From Aquabacterium sp. CECT 9606 (GTDB taxonomy: Bacteria > Pseudomonadota > Gammaproteobacteria > Burkholderiales > Burkholderiaceae_C): a stretch of 64,000 nucleotides of DNA. The translations under genes and the position numbers were made by a program. Of the stretch, positions 55,204 to 63,949 are shown in pieces (position 1 is the stretch's first letter; every line of letters starts with the position of its first letter). The stretch is from positions 669,830-733,829 of the forward strand of contig NZ_CAKKNB010000004.1 in the NCBI RefSeq assembly GCF_918741295.1, written 5' to 3'. The notes beneath the pieces were generated by a model. It was not told the DNA's origin and searched no databases. It saw only the letters and a program-made list of their open reading frames with translations.

Positions 55204-58200
55204 GTGTCCATTCACGTCGCCCTTAATCACGTCACACATTACACCTACGACCGCCTGGTCAATCTGTCTCCCCAAGTGGTGCGTTTGCGCCCAGCCCCCC
55301 ACTGCCGAACCCGCATCCTGTCCTATTCCCTGAAGGTCGAGCCCGCCAATCATTTTGTCAACTGGATGCAGGATCCGTTTTCCAACCACCTGGCCCGGTT
55401 GGTGTTTCCTGAGCAGACGCAAGAGTTCAAGATCACGGTGGACCTGGTCGCCGAGATGGCGGTCTACAACCCCTTCGATTTTTTCCTGGAGCCCGAAGCC
55501 GAGAACTTCCCCTTTGCTTATGAGGCGGGCCTCAAGCACGATCTGGCGCCCTACCTGGTCAAAGACCCCGCCACGCCGCTCTTTCAGAAGTTCGTGGAGA
55601 GCATCGACCTCAAAACGGTTCGCACCATCGATTTCCTGGTGGGCTTGAACCAGCGTTTGCAAGGCGACATCAGCTACACCATCCGCATGGAGCCGGGCGT
55701 GCAGACGCCCGAGCAGACGCTGGCCTTGAAATCCGGCTCATGCCGTGACACGGGCTGGCTGCTGGTGCAGACCTTGCGCCACCTGGGCCTGGCCGCGCGC
55801 TTTGTGTCCGGCTACCTGATCCAGCTCAAGGCCGACGTGGCCGCGCTGGACGGCCCTTCGGGCACCGACGTCGATTTCACCGACCTGCACGCCTGGTGTG
55901 AGGTCTTCCTGCCCGGCGCGGGGTGGATCGGATTGGACCCCACTTCGGGCTTGATGGCTGGTGAAGGCCACATACCGGTGGCTTGCACGCCCGAACCCAC
56001 CACCGCCGCACCCGTCAGTGGCGCGGTGGACGAGTGCGAAGTGAGCTTCAGCCACGAGATGAGCGTCACGCGCATCTACGAATCGCCACGGGTCACCAAG
56101 CCCTACACGCCGGAGCAATGGCAAGCCATCGACACCTTGGGCCATGCGGTGGACCAAGAGCTCAAGAGCAGCGATGTGCGCCTGACCATGGGCGGCGAGC
56201 CCACCTTTGTGTCGGTCGATGACCGCGAGGGCGAAGAGTGGAACACCACCGCCATGGGCCCCACCAAGCGGGGCCTGGCCACGACGCTGGTGCACAAGCT
56301 GCGCGAGCGTTATGGCAAGGGGGGCTTCCTTCACTTTGGCCAGGGCAAGTGGTACCCGGGCGAGCAGTTGCCGCGCTGGGCCTTGTCCATCTTCTGGCGC
56401 ACCGATGGCGAGCCTTGCTGGCACGATCCCAGCCTGTTCGCCGACGAACAGAACGGCGTGAGCTACAACAGCGACGATGCCAAGTTGTTCGTCGAGACCT
56501 TGGCGGCCAAATTGGGCGTGGGCACCAAGCACATCCTGCCGGGCTATGAGGACGCCTGGTACTACATGTGGCGCGAGCGTCGCTTGCCCATCAATGTCGA
56601 TCCTTTCGACACGCGCCTGGAAGACGAGATGGAGCGCCTGCGCCTGCGCCGCGTGTTCGACTATGGCCTGGACAAGACGGTGGGCTATGTGCTGCCGCTC
56701 AAGCGCGAATCCGCCGCGATGATCGATGCGCCGCGCTGGATCAGCGGCCCGTGGTTCTTCCGCGATGGGCGCATGTACCTGGTCCCGGGGGATTCGCCCA
56801 TGGGCTATCGCCTGCCGCTGGATTCGCTGCCCTGGGTGTCGGCCGAGCAATATCCTTACACGTATGAACACGATCCCTTTGCGCCCCAGCCCGCCCTGGC
56901 GCCGGCTGCGCTACTGAAGGCACAGTACGCGCGCCACCAGATGCAGGTGGATGCCGGGCTGCCCACCCGGAGCGAGCTGGGCTTGGGTGCCGGTGCCACC
57001 GCGGGCGATGGCGGTGGCCATGGCTTGACGATCACGGGCGACCCGGGCCGCGCGCCCAACCGCTTCGAGTCCGCGCATTGGGTCACGCGCACGGCCTTGT
57101 GCGTCGAGGTGCGCAACCCTGACCGCAGCAATGGCCCGAAGGTGGAAGCGCAAGGCCAGGGCGGTGGCGTGATGTACGTCTTCATGCCGCCTTTGACGGT
57201 GCTGGACGACTACCTCGATCTGCTGGCCGCAGTGGAAGCCACGGCCACCGACCTGGGCATGCAGATCGTGCTGGAAGGCTACCCGCCGCCACGCGATGCC
57301 CGTTTGACCATGCTGCAGGTCACGCCTGATCCGGGCGTGATCGAGGTCAACATCCACCCGGCCTCAAGCTGGGCGCAACTGGTCGATCACACCGAGTTCC
57401 TGTACCAGGCCGCGCATGAAACGCGCCTGTCGACCGAGAAGTTCATGGTCGATGGCCGCCACACGGGTACCGGCGGCGGTAACCACTTCGTGCTGGGCGG
57501 CGCCACGCCATCCGACAGCCCTTTCTTGCGCCGGCCCGACCTGATCCCCAGCCTGCTGACCTTCTGGCACAACCACCCGTCGCTGTCCTACATGTTCTCG
57601 GGCATGTTCATCGGGCCCACCAGCCAGGCGCCGCGTGTGGACGAGGCGCGCACCGACCAGGTCTATGAAGTCGAGATCGGCATGCGCGAGATCGAGCGCC
57701 AGGTCGAGGTCTGGGGGCACTGCCCGCCTTGGCTGATTGACCGTGCGCTGCGCAACCTGCTGATCGATGCGACGGGCAACACGCACCGCAGTGAGTTCTG
57801 CATCGACAAGCTCTATTCGCCCGACGGCCCCACTGGTCGCCTCGGCTTGCTGGAGTTGCGCGCATTTGAAATGCCGCCGCATGCCCACATGAGCCTGGTC
57901 CAGCAATTGTTGTTGCGCGCGCTGGTGGCCTGGTTCTGGCGCGAGCCGTACAAAGGCCATGGTGCCCAGCGGCTGACGCGTTGGGGCACCGGCTTGCACG
58001 ATCGTTTCCTGCTGCCCAGTTTCGTCGAGCAAGACTTTGACGATGTGCTGACCGAACTGTCGCAAGCGGGGTTCAACTTCGATCCAACCTGGTTCGCACC
58101 GCATTTCGAGTTCCGCTTCCCCTATGTGGGCGAGGTGGCGGCTGGCGGTGCGCGCATGACAGTCCGCACGGCGCTGGAGCCCTGGCACGTGATGGGCGAA

Positions 58201-58671
58201 GAGGGCTCGCCAGGTGGCACGGTGCGCTACGTCGATTCGTCGCTGGAGCGGCTGGAAGTGCGCGTCACAGGCCTGAATGGCAACCGGCATGTGGTCACCG
58301 TCAATGGCCACATCCTGCCGCTGCATCCCACTGGGCGCGTCGGTGAATACGTTGCCGGGGTTCGTTACCGCGCCTGGCAGCCGCCGTCGTGTCTGCACCC
58401 CACCATCGGCGCCGATGCCCCGCTGACCATCGACCTGGTCGACAGCTGGCAAAAGCGTTCGCTGGGCGGGTGCCAGTACCATGTGGCACACCCGGGTGGG
58501 CGCAATTACGACACCTTCCCGGTCAATGCCTACGAGGCCGAAAGCCGGCGCTTGTCGCGCTTTTTCCGCATGGGGCACACGCCGGGCGTGATGTCGGTCA
58601 AACCGCTCAAGCCGGGCATCGAGCACCCGCTGACGCTGGACCTGCGCACAGCCAAGATCGGCGGGGTTTGA
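55204..58671 (+). CDS. Transglutaminase-like protein with C-terminal DUF2126
   Basis: An 1155-residue protein. Residues 1-130 are the bacterial transglutaminase N-terminal domain (SIHVALNHVTHYTYDRLV). Residues 140-260 are the papain-like transglutaminase core with Cys180 (KSGSCRDTGWLLVQTLRHL), His near 229 (DLHAWCEVFLPG) and Asp near 245 (GLDPTSG). Residues 300 to the end are DUF2126, with TMGGEPTFVSVDDREGEEWN, QGKWYPGEQLPRWALS and EVNIHPASSWAQLVDHT. The GTG at 55204 has GGAG 6 bases before it. Upstream in-frame codons lack homology and cover the promoter. It is the first gene of the ATP-grasp/alpha-E cluster. Family members are thought to make or cut amide bonds in peptides. Confidence 0.88.
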   Translation: MSIHVALNHVTHYTYDRLVNLSPQVVRLRPAPHCRTRILSYSLKVEPANHFVNWMQDPFSNHLARLVFPEQTQEFKITVDLVAEMAVYNPFDFFLEPEAENFPFAYEAGLKHDLAPYLVKDPATPLFQKFVESIDLKTVRTIDFLVGLNQRLQGDISYTIRMEPGVQTPEQTLALKSGSCRDTGWLLVQTLRHLGLAARFVSGYLIQLKADVAALDGPSGTDVDFTDLHAWCEVFLPGAGWIGLDPTSGLMAGEGHIPVACTPEPTTAAPVSGAVDECEVSFSHEMSVTRIYESPRVTKPYTPEQWQAIDTLGHAVDQELKSSDVRLTMGGEPTFVSVDDREGEEWNTTAMGPTKRGLATTLVHKLRERYGKGGFLHFGQGKWYPGEQLPRWALSIFWRTDGEPCWHDPSLFADEQNGVSYNSDDAKLFVETLAAKLGVGTKHILPGYEDAWYYMWRERRLPINVDPFDTRLEDEMERLRLRRVFDYGLDKTVGYVLPLKRESAAMIDAPRWISGPWFFRDGRMYLVPGDSPMGYRLPLDSLPWVSAEQYPYTYEHDPFAPQPALAPAALLKAQYARHQMQVDAGLPTRSELGLGAGATAGDGGGHGLTITGDPGRAPNRFESAHWVTRTALCVEVRNPDRSNGPKVEAQGQGGGVMYVFMPPLTVLDDYLDLLAAVEATATDLGMQIVLEGYPPPRDARLTMLQVTPDPGVIEVNIHPASSWAQLVDHTEFLYQAAHETRLSTEKFMVDGRHTGTGGGNHFVLGGATPSDSPFLRRPDLIPSLLTFWHNHPSLSYMFSGMFIGPTSQAPRVDEARTDQVYEVEIGMREIERQVEVWGHCPPWLIDRALRNLLIDATGNTHRSEFCIDKLYSPDGPTGRLGLLELRAFEMPPHAHMSLVQQLLLRALVAWFWREPYKGHGAQRLTRWGTGLHDRFLLPSFVEQDFDDVLTELSQAGFNFDPTWFAPHFEFRFPYVGEVAAGGARMTVRTALEPWHVMGEEGSPGGTVRYVDSSLERLEVRVTGLNGNRHVVTVNGHILPLHPTGRVGEYVAGVRYRAWQPPSCLHPTIGADAPLTIDLVDSWQKRSLGGCQYHVAHPGGRNYDTFPVNAYEAESRRLSRFFRMGHTPGVMSVKPLKPGIEHPLTLDLRTAKIGGV

Positions 58672-58714
58672 TGGCAAAACCTGGTGGGGCGGCCTGCGAA
58701 CTTTTGGCTAACCC

Positions 58715-58732
58715 TTGGTCAAAAACTTGCAT
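58715..58732 (+). promoter_or_regulatory. Putative sigma-54 promoter of the ATP-grasp/alpha-E gene
   Basis: TTGGTCAAAAACTTGCAT has GG (58717-58718) and GC (58729-58730) separated by 10 bp and a perfect -12 TTGCA. The -24 half keeps TGG but not the following CAC, so it is the weakest of the three sites. Transcription would begin near 58742, about 46 bp before the ATG at 58788. An isolated TTGACA at 58739 has no matching -10. Confidence 0.35.
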
Positions 58733-58787
58733 GCCTCTTTGACAATACGGGCATATCGCGCCAAGCTGCCCATTTCATTGCCCCCCG

Positions 58788-61397
58788 ATGCCATCCTCCT
58801 TGCAGTTGTTTGACGATGACCCGGATCAGCCAACTGCCGCTGAGGCCTTGCTGCGTCGATCGCGGCCGGTAGAGCCCGGGCACTATGACGACCTTCGCGA
58901 CGCCGAGGGCCAGCTTCGCCCAGGCTGGGAAGCATTCGCCGAACACCTTGGCGGTTCGCTGGATGACCTGGGGCAGCGGCAGGCCTTGCTGGCCCGGCAG
59001 ATCCAGGAAGACGGCGTCACCTACAACATCTACAGCGCGCAGGGTGGGTCTTCGCGGCCCTGGTCGCTTGAGGTTCTGCCGCGGTTGATCGAGGCTGAAG
59101 ATTGGCGCTTGATCGAGCAAGGCGCGGCCCAGCGCGCCAATCTGCTCAACCAGATCGCGGCCGACGTGTATGGCGAACAGAAGCTGCTCAAGGATGCGTA
59201 CTTGCCAGCGGCGCTTGTGTTGGGACACCCTGGCTATCTGCGGGGTCTGCATGGTGTCAAGCCGCTGGGCGGCGTGTACCTGCACGTCGTGGCGTTTGAC
59301 ATGGTCCGCGCGCCTGATGGCGCCTGGTGGGTGGTGTCTCAGCGCACAGAGGCTCCATCGGGCCTGGGCTACGTCATGCAGAACCGCCTGATCGTCTCGC
59401 GTTTGTTCCCCGATGCTTTCCGCGCCATGAGCGTGCAGCACCTGGCCAGTGGTTTCCGGCGCCTGCTCGAGACCTTGCAGACCCTGGCTGCGCCTTGTGC
59501 CAATGGCCAGTCACCACGCCTGGCCCTCCTGACCCCAGGCCCTTACAACGAAACCTATTTCGAGCACGCCTACCTGGCGCGCTACCTGGGCCTGCCCCTG
59601 GTGGAAGGTGGCGACCTGACCGTGCGCGATGAGCGCCTTTACCTCAAGACTGTGCAGGGTCTGGAGCCGATCCACGGTCTGCTGCGCCGTCTGGACGATG
59701 ACTACTGTGATCCCCTTGAACTGCGCAGCGACTCCACCCTGGGCGTGCCGGGTTTGATGCAGGCTGTGCGGGCCGGCAATGTGGTCATGGCCAATGCCCT
59801 GGGCACCGGTTTCCTGGAGTCGCCGGCGGTGCATGGCTTCCTGCCTGCCTTGTCGCGCCACCTGCTGGGCAAGGAGTTGATGCTGCCCTCCCTGCCCACC
59901 TGGTGGTGCGGTGAAAACGCGGCCTGGCAAGACGTCAAGGCCGACCTGGGCGAGCAAGTCATCCGGCCCACCTATCCGTTTGGCAGCGTGCCGTTCGAGG
60001 CCGTTGTGGGCCCCAGCCTGAACCCCGCTGCGCTCAAGAGCTGGGCCGCGCGCATCGAGCGTGACCGCGCCGCGTACACCTTGCAGAACTTCGTGCCCTA
60101 TGCACAGTTGCCGGTGTGGTCGCACGGGCAATGCAGCATGCGCGGTGCGTCTTTGCGCGTCTATGCGCTGGCCGATGGCAAAGGTGGCTGGCAGGTGCTG
60201 CCCGGTGGCATGACCCGCATCGCCACCCGCGACTCGGGGCCTGTGTCCATGCAATTGGGGGGCAGCAGCCTGGATACCTGGGTCATGACCGATGGCCCCG
60301 TGGACACCTTCTCGATGCTGCACCAGTCGCTGAACGTGGAAGACCTGGTTCAGCGTCAGCGCCCAGTGGCCAGCCGCATGGGCGAAAGCCTGTTCTGGAT
60401 GGGGCGCTACACCGAGCGCACCGAGTTCCAGCTCAGGGTGGTGCAAAGCCTGTCCAGTGTGCTGGCCGATGACGACGAGACCGATCCCGCCGTGCTGGAG
60501 GCCTTGTCCGACCTGGCCCGCGTCAATGGCCTGGTACCCGACGGTACGCCCAGTCTGACCAAGTCGCCGCGCGTGTTCGAGCGTGCCACCGTCGAGGCAC
60601 TGGGCGATGCCAGGGCCGAGCAGGGCGCCTACAGCCTGGCCTACAACCTGGGAGCGCTGGAGCGATCTGCCCAAGCGTTGCGCGAACGCCTCTCACCAGA
60701 GCATTGGCGCCTTCTGCGCGGCCTGGGTGACAACTTCCGGCAACGATTGTCGGGCCCCGAGGACGATGACCAGCCTGACCTCGAAGACGAGGACGAGGAC
60801 GGTGCGGACAGCCTGCCCGATCTCGTCCACGCGCACGAAGCCCTGGACTACCTCGCCATGCAATTGGCGGCCGTCACCGGCTCGCAAACCGACCGCATGA
60901 CGCGAGATGCCGGCTGGCGCCTGCTGACCGTGGGGCGCCTGCTGGAGCGCCTGGTCAGTTATGCCGGCATCCTCCAAGCGTTCTGGCAGCGTGAAGCCAT
61001 GCACACGCCGCAAGGTTTTGACTTGCTGCTGATGCTGTTCGACAGTGCCATCACCTTCCGTGCGCGCTTCCAGCGTCGCCTGGAATTGCCAGCTTTGCTG
61101 GCCATGCTGGTGATTGACGAAACCAACCCGCGCTCGCTGGCCTGCGTGCTGCGCCGCTTGCGCACGGAGTTGGGCAAGCTGCCGGAGCGCGCAGGCCCCA
61201 AGGAAGACCTGCTGGCCTTGTTGCCGCAGGAGGGGGTGGGTGTCACCTTGGAAGAGTTGTGTGAGCCAGAGTTGGGCAACGCCGCCTTGCAGGCTTTGAC
61301 GCAACGGCTGATGCACGCAGGCTGGCTTTTGTCGGATGAGCTGGGTCGGCGCTACTTTGCCCATTCAGAGCCGACCGAACAGATGGTGAGCGCGTGA
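58788..61397 (+). CDS. Circularly permuted ATP-grasp protein fused to an alpha-E domain
   Basis: An 869-residue two-domain protein. Residues 1-515 form a circularly permuted ATP-grasp domain (DUF404/DUF407 type), with LTPGPYNETYFEHAYLARYL (near 247-266), RRLDDDYCDPLELRSDSTLG (near 303-322) and AVRAGNVVMANALGTGFLES (near 326-345). Residues 525-855 form the alpha-helical alpha-E domain, starting RMGESLFWMGRYTERTEFQL. An acidic loop (DDDQPDLEDEDEDGADSL) near residue 660-677 interrupts alpha-E. ATP-grasp proteins of this class are predicted peptide-bond ligases. The stop overlaps the GTG of the next transglutaminase gene. Confidence 0.9.
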   Translation: MPSSLQLFDDDPDQPTAAEALLRRSRPVEPGHYDDLRDAEGQLRPGWEAFAEHLGGSLDDLGQRQALLARQIQEDGVTYNIYSAQGGSSRPWSLEVLPRLIEAEDWRLIEQGAAQRANLLNQIAADVYGEQKLLKDAYLPAALVLGHPGYLRGLHGVKPLGGVYLHVVAFDMVRAPDGAWWVVSQRTEAPSGLGYVMQNRLIVSRLFPDAFRAMSVQHLASGFRRLLETLQTLAAPCANGQSPRLALLTPGPYNETYFEHAYLARYLGLPLVEGGDLTVRDERLYLKTVQGLEPIHGLLRRLDDDYCDPLELRSDSTLGVPGLMQAVRAGNVVMANALGTGFLESPAVHGFLPALSRHLLGKELMLPSLPTWWCGENAAWQDVKADLGEQVIRPTYPFGSVPFEAVVGPSLNPAALKSWAARIERDRAAYTLQNFVPYAQLPVWSHGQCSMRGASLRVYALADGKGGWQVLPGGMTRIATRDSGPVSMQLGGSSLDTWVMTDGPVDTFSMLHQSLNVEDLVQRQRPVASRMGESLFWMGRYTERTEFQLRVVQSLSSVLADDDETDPAVLEALSDLARVNGLVPDGTPSLTKSPRVFERATVEALGDARAEQGAYSLAYNLGALERSAQALRERLSPEHWRLLRGLGDNFRQRLSGPEDDDQPDLEDEDEDGADSLPDLVHAHEALDYLAMQLAAVTGSQTDRMTRDAGWRLLTVGRLLERLVSYAGILQAFWQREAMHTPQGFDLLLMLFDSAITFRARFQRRLELPALLAMLVIDETNPRSLACVLRRLRTELGKLPERAGPKEDLLALLPQEGVGVTLEELCEPELGNAALQALTQRLMHAGWLLSDELGRRYFAHSEPTEQMVSA

Positions 61398-62365
61398 CCA
61401 CCGACTTGACCGCACCCGCCGAGCCCGCCGCATCTTCCCAGCGCCTGACCGTCGAGCACGAGACGCTTTACCGCTATGCGCGCGCCGTGGACATGGCCCA
61501 GCACATCGCCTGCCTGCGCCCCTTGTCGGACGAGGGCCAGGTGCTCGAGCAGTTCGAGATGAGCGTCAGCCCCTTGCCCGCCCAGCACAGCACACGCCGT
61601 GATGCCTTTGGCAACAGCCGCGCCTATTTCGCCCTCAACGCGGCCCACAAGGAGCTTCAAGTGGTGGCGCGCAGCCAAGTGCAGGTGAAGGCCCGCTACC
61701 ACGGCCTGGACCCTGCCTTGGGCGCCACTTGTGGCGAAGTGCGCGAACTGCTCACCTACCGCGCCGAGGCCCCTTTCCAGAGCGCCAGTGAATTCGCCTA
61801 CGCCTCTCCTTACGTGCCCATGCACGACGAGCTGCGCGACTACGGCGCCCAGTCTCTGAAAGACGACCGCCCATTGGCCGAAGCCGTCATCGAGCTGATG
61901 AACCGCATCCACACGGACTTCACCTACGCACCCGCGTCCACCGACATCTCCACGCCGATCCTGGCGGTGTTCAATCAACGCAAAGGGGTCTGCCAGGACT
62001 TTGCCCACCTCATGCTCGGATGCTTGCGGGCCTGTGGGCTGGCCGGTCGCTACGTCAGTGGCTATTTGTTGACCGTGCCGCCGGAAGGGCAAGTGCCACT
62101 GGTGGGCGCCGACGCCTCGCACGCCTGGGTCAGCGTTTGGTGCCCCGGCTTGGGGCTGCCCGCCGGAGGCTGGCTTGATCTGGACCCCACCAACGATTGC
62201 GTGCCCGACACGCACCACGTGAGGGTGGCACATGGCCGCGATTTTGGTGATGTGACGCCACTGCGGGGCGTCATCCGCGGTGGCGGAAAACACACCTTGT
62301 TGGTGCGTGTCACCACGCGCCTGGTCAAGGACGGCGTCAAAAAGTTGACGCAAGCACCACAATAG
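61394..62365 (+). CDS. Transglutaminase-like cysteine protease-fold protein
   Basis: A 323-residue protein with the bacterial transglutaminase N-terminal domain (RLTVEHETLYRYARAVDMAQ, about residues 17-36) and a papain-like core. The nucleophilic Cys is in RKGVCQDFAHLMLGCLRACG (near residue 200), the His in DASHAWVSVWCPG (near 240) and the Asp in LDLDPTNDCVPD (near 263). The GTG start overlaps the preceding stop (GTGA), so it is translationally coupled to the ATP-grasp/alpha-E protein. It is a smaller paralogue of the N-terminal part of the 55.2-kb protein and lacks DUF2126. Confidence 0.9.
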   Translation: MTTDLTAPAEPAASSQRLTVEHETLYRYARAVDMAQHIACLRPLSDEGQVLEQFEMSVSPLPAQHSTRRDAFGNSRAYFALNAAHKELQVVARSQVQVKARYHGLDPALGATCGEVRELLTYRAEAPFQSASEFAYASPYVPMHDELRDYGAQSLKDDRPLAEAVIELMNRIHTDFTYAPASTDISTPILAVFNQRKGVCQDFAHLMLGCLRACGLAGRYVSGYLLTVPPEGQVPLVGADASHAWVSVWCPGLGLPAGGWLDLDPTNDCVPDTHHVRVAHGRDFGDVTPLRGVIRGGGKHTLLVRVTTRLVKDGVKKLTQAPQ

Positions 62366-62435
62366 ACCGATATTGCACTGATTGATGGCGGCGTGCCCGA
62401 AAGCTGTGCCATGCCTGCCCCCGCTTACATGGGGT

Positions 62436-62453
62436 TGGCACACTCCATGCATT
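62436..62453 (+). promoter_or_regulatory. Putative sigma-54 promoter of the second ATP-grasp gene
   Basis: TTGGCACACTCCATGCAT has a perfect -24 TGGCAC, with GG at 62438-62439 and GC at 62450-62451 exactly 10 bp apart, and ATGCA in place of TTGCA at -12. It lies in the only gap of the cluster longer than 120 bp, 50 bp upstream of the preferred start codon. Confidence 0.45.
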
Positions 62454-62502
62454 GCTTTGTCAGACCGCTGTTTTCAAGGGACTCCCTGACGGGACGATGT
62501 CA

Positions 62503-63936
62503 ATGAGATTCTTCGACGAAATGCACGTCAACAGCGCCCAAGTGCGCGACCATTACCAGGTCTATGACCGCTGGTTGGCCAAACAGCCCCGCGACGTGAT
62601 GCGCTCACGCCGCGAAGAGGCCGAGATGATTTTCCGCCGGGTCGGCATCACCTTCGCGGTGTATGGCGACAAGGACGAAACCGGTGCTGGCAATGAGCGC
62701 CTGATCCCCTTCGATCTGATCCCCCGGATCATCCCTGCGCAGGAATGGCGCGACATGGAAAAGGGCTTGCGCCAACGCGTGACCGCCCTGAACCGTTTCC
62801 TGCACGACATCTACCACGACCAGGAAATCCTCAAGGCCGGCATCATCCCGTCCGAACCGGTTCTCAAGAATGCACAGTTCCGGCCCGAGATGATGGGCCT
62901 GAATGTGCCCGGTGACATCTACTCGATCATCTCCGGCATCGACATCGTGCGGGCCTGCAACCCCGATGGCTCGGGCACCTATTACGTGCTCGAAGACAAC
63001 CTGCGCGTGCCCAGTGGCGTGAGCTACATGCTCGAGAACCGCAAGATGACCATGCGCCTGTTCCCCGAGCTGTTCTCGGAACACCGCATCGCCCCGGTCG
63101 CCCACTATCCAGATCTGCTGCTGGACACCCTGCGCGCCGTGTCGCCGGCCTCGGTCAACGAGCCCACCGCCGTGGTGCTCACGCCGGGCATGCACAACTC
63201 GGCCTACTTCGAGCACGCCTTCCTGGCGCAGCAGATGGGCATCGAGTTGGTCGAAGGCGCGGACATGTTCGTCAAGGACGACTTCGTCTACATGCGCACC
63301 ACGCGTGGCCCGCAACGCGTCGACGTCATCTACCGCCGCGTCGACGATGACTTCATGGACCCGGAAGTCTTCCGCAAGGATTCGACCCTGGGCGTGGCTG
63401 GCCTGATGCGCGCCTACCGCGCGGGCAACGTCACCCTGGCCAATGCCATCGGCACCGGCATCGCCGATGACAAATCGATCTACCCCTACGTGCCCAAGAT
63501 GATCGAGTTCTACCTGGGCGAGAAACCGATTCTGCAAAACGTGCCGACTTTCCTTGGCCGCGACAAGAACGACCTCAAGTACGTGCTCGACAACTTGAAG
63601 GACCTGGTCGTCAAGGAAGTCCACGGTGCGGGCGGCTACGGCATGCTGGTCGGCCCGGCCGCCACCACCGCCGAGATCGAAGAGTTCCGCAAGCACTTGC
63701 TGGCCAACCCCAGCAACTACATCGGGCAGCCCACCTTGTCCCTGTCCACCTGCCCCACCTTCGTGGAGTCGGGCATCGCGCCTCGCCACATCGACCTGCG
63801 GCCCTTCGTGCTGTCAGGCAAGACGGTTCAGATGGTGCCGGGCGGGCTCACCCGCGTGGCCCTGAAGGAAGGCTCCCTGGTCGTCAACAGCTCACAAGGC
63901 GGTGGCACCAAGGACACATGGGTTCTGGAAGCATGA
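62503..63936 (+). CDS. Circularly permuted type 2 ATP-grasp protein
   Basis: A 477-residue single-domain circularly permuted ATP-grasp protein. Key segments are RFFDEMHVNSAQVRDHYQVY at the start, DIVRACNPDGSGTYYVLEDN near residue 148, LTPGMHNSAYFEHAFLAQQM near 226, RRVDDDFMDPEVFRKDSTLG near 281, and VKEVHGAGGYGMLVGPAA (the glycine-rich phosphate region) near 370. It is clearly paralogous to the N-terminal domain of the 58.8-kb gene but has no fused alpha-E. ATG 62503 is preferred to ATG 62497 because GGGA then sits 8 bases away. Usually an alpha-E gene follows such a protein. Confidence 0.9.
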   Translation: MRFFDEMHVNSAQVRDHYQVYDRWLAKQPRDVMRSRREEAEMIFRRVGITFAVYGDKDETGAGNERLIPFDLIPRIIPAQEWRDMEKGLRQRVTALNRFLHDIYHDQEILKAGIIPSEPVLKNAQFRPEMMGLNVPGDIYSIISGIDIVRACNPDGSGTYYVLEDNLRVPSGVSYMLENRKMTMRLFPELFSEHRIAPVAHYPDLLLDTLRAVSPASVNEPTAVVLTPGMHNSAYFEHAFLAQQMGIELVEGADMFVKDDFVYMRTTRGPQRVDVIYRRVDDDFMDPEVFRKDSTLGVAGLMRAYRAGNVTLANAIGTGIADDKSIYPYVPKMIEFYLGEKPILQNVPTFLGRDKNDLKYVLDNLKDLVVKEVHGAGGYGMLVGPAATTAEIEEFRKHLLANPSNYIGQPTLSLSTCPTFVESGIAPRHIDLRPFVLSGKTVQMVPGGLTRVALKEGSLVVNSSQGGGTKDTWVLEA

Positions 63937-63949
63937 GGAGGATCCCACC

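Noticed and set aside
58739..58744. TTGACA as a sigma-70 -35 box for the ATP-grasp/alpha-E gene
   Set aside because: No reasonable -10 lies 16-18 bp downstream. The overlapping sigma-54-type spacing explains the leader better.
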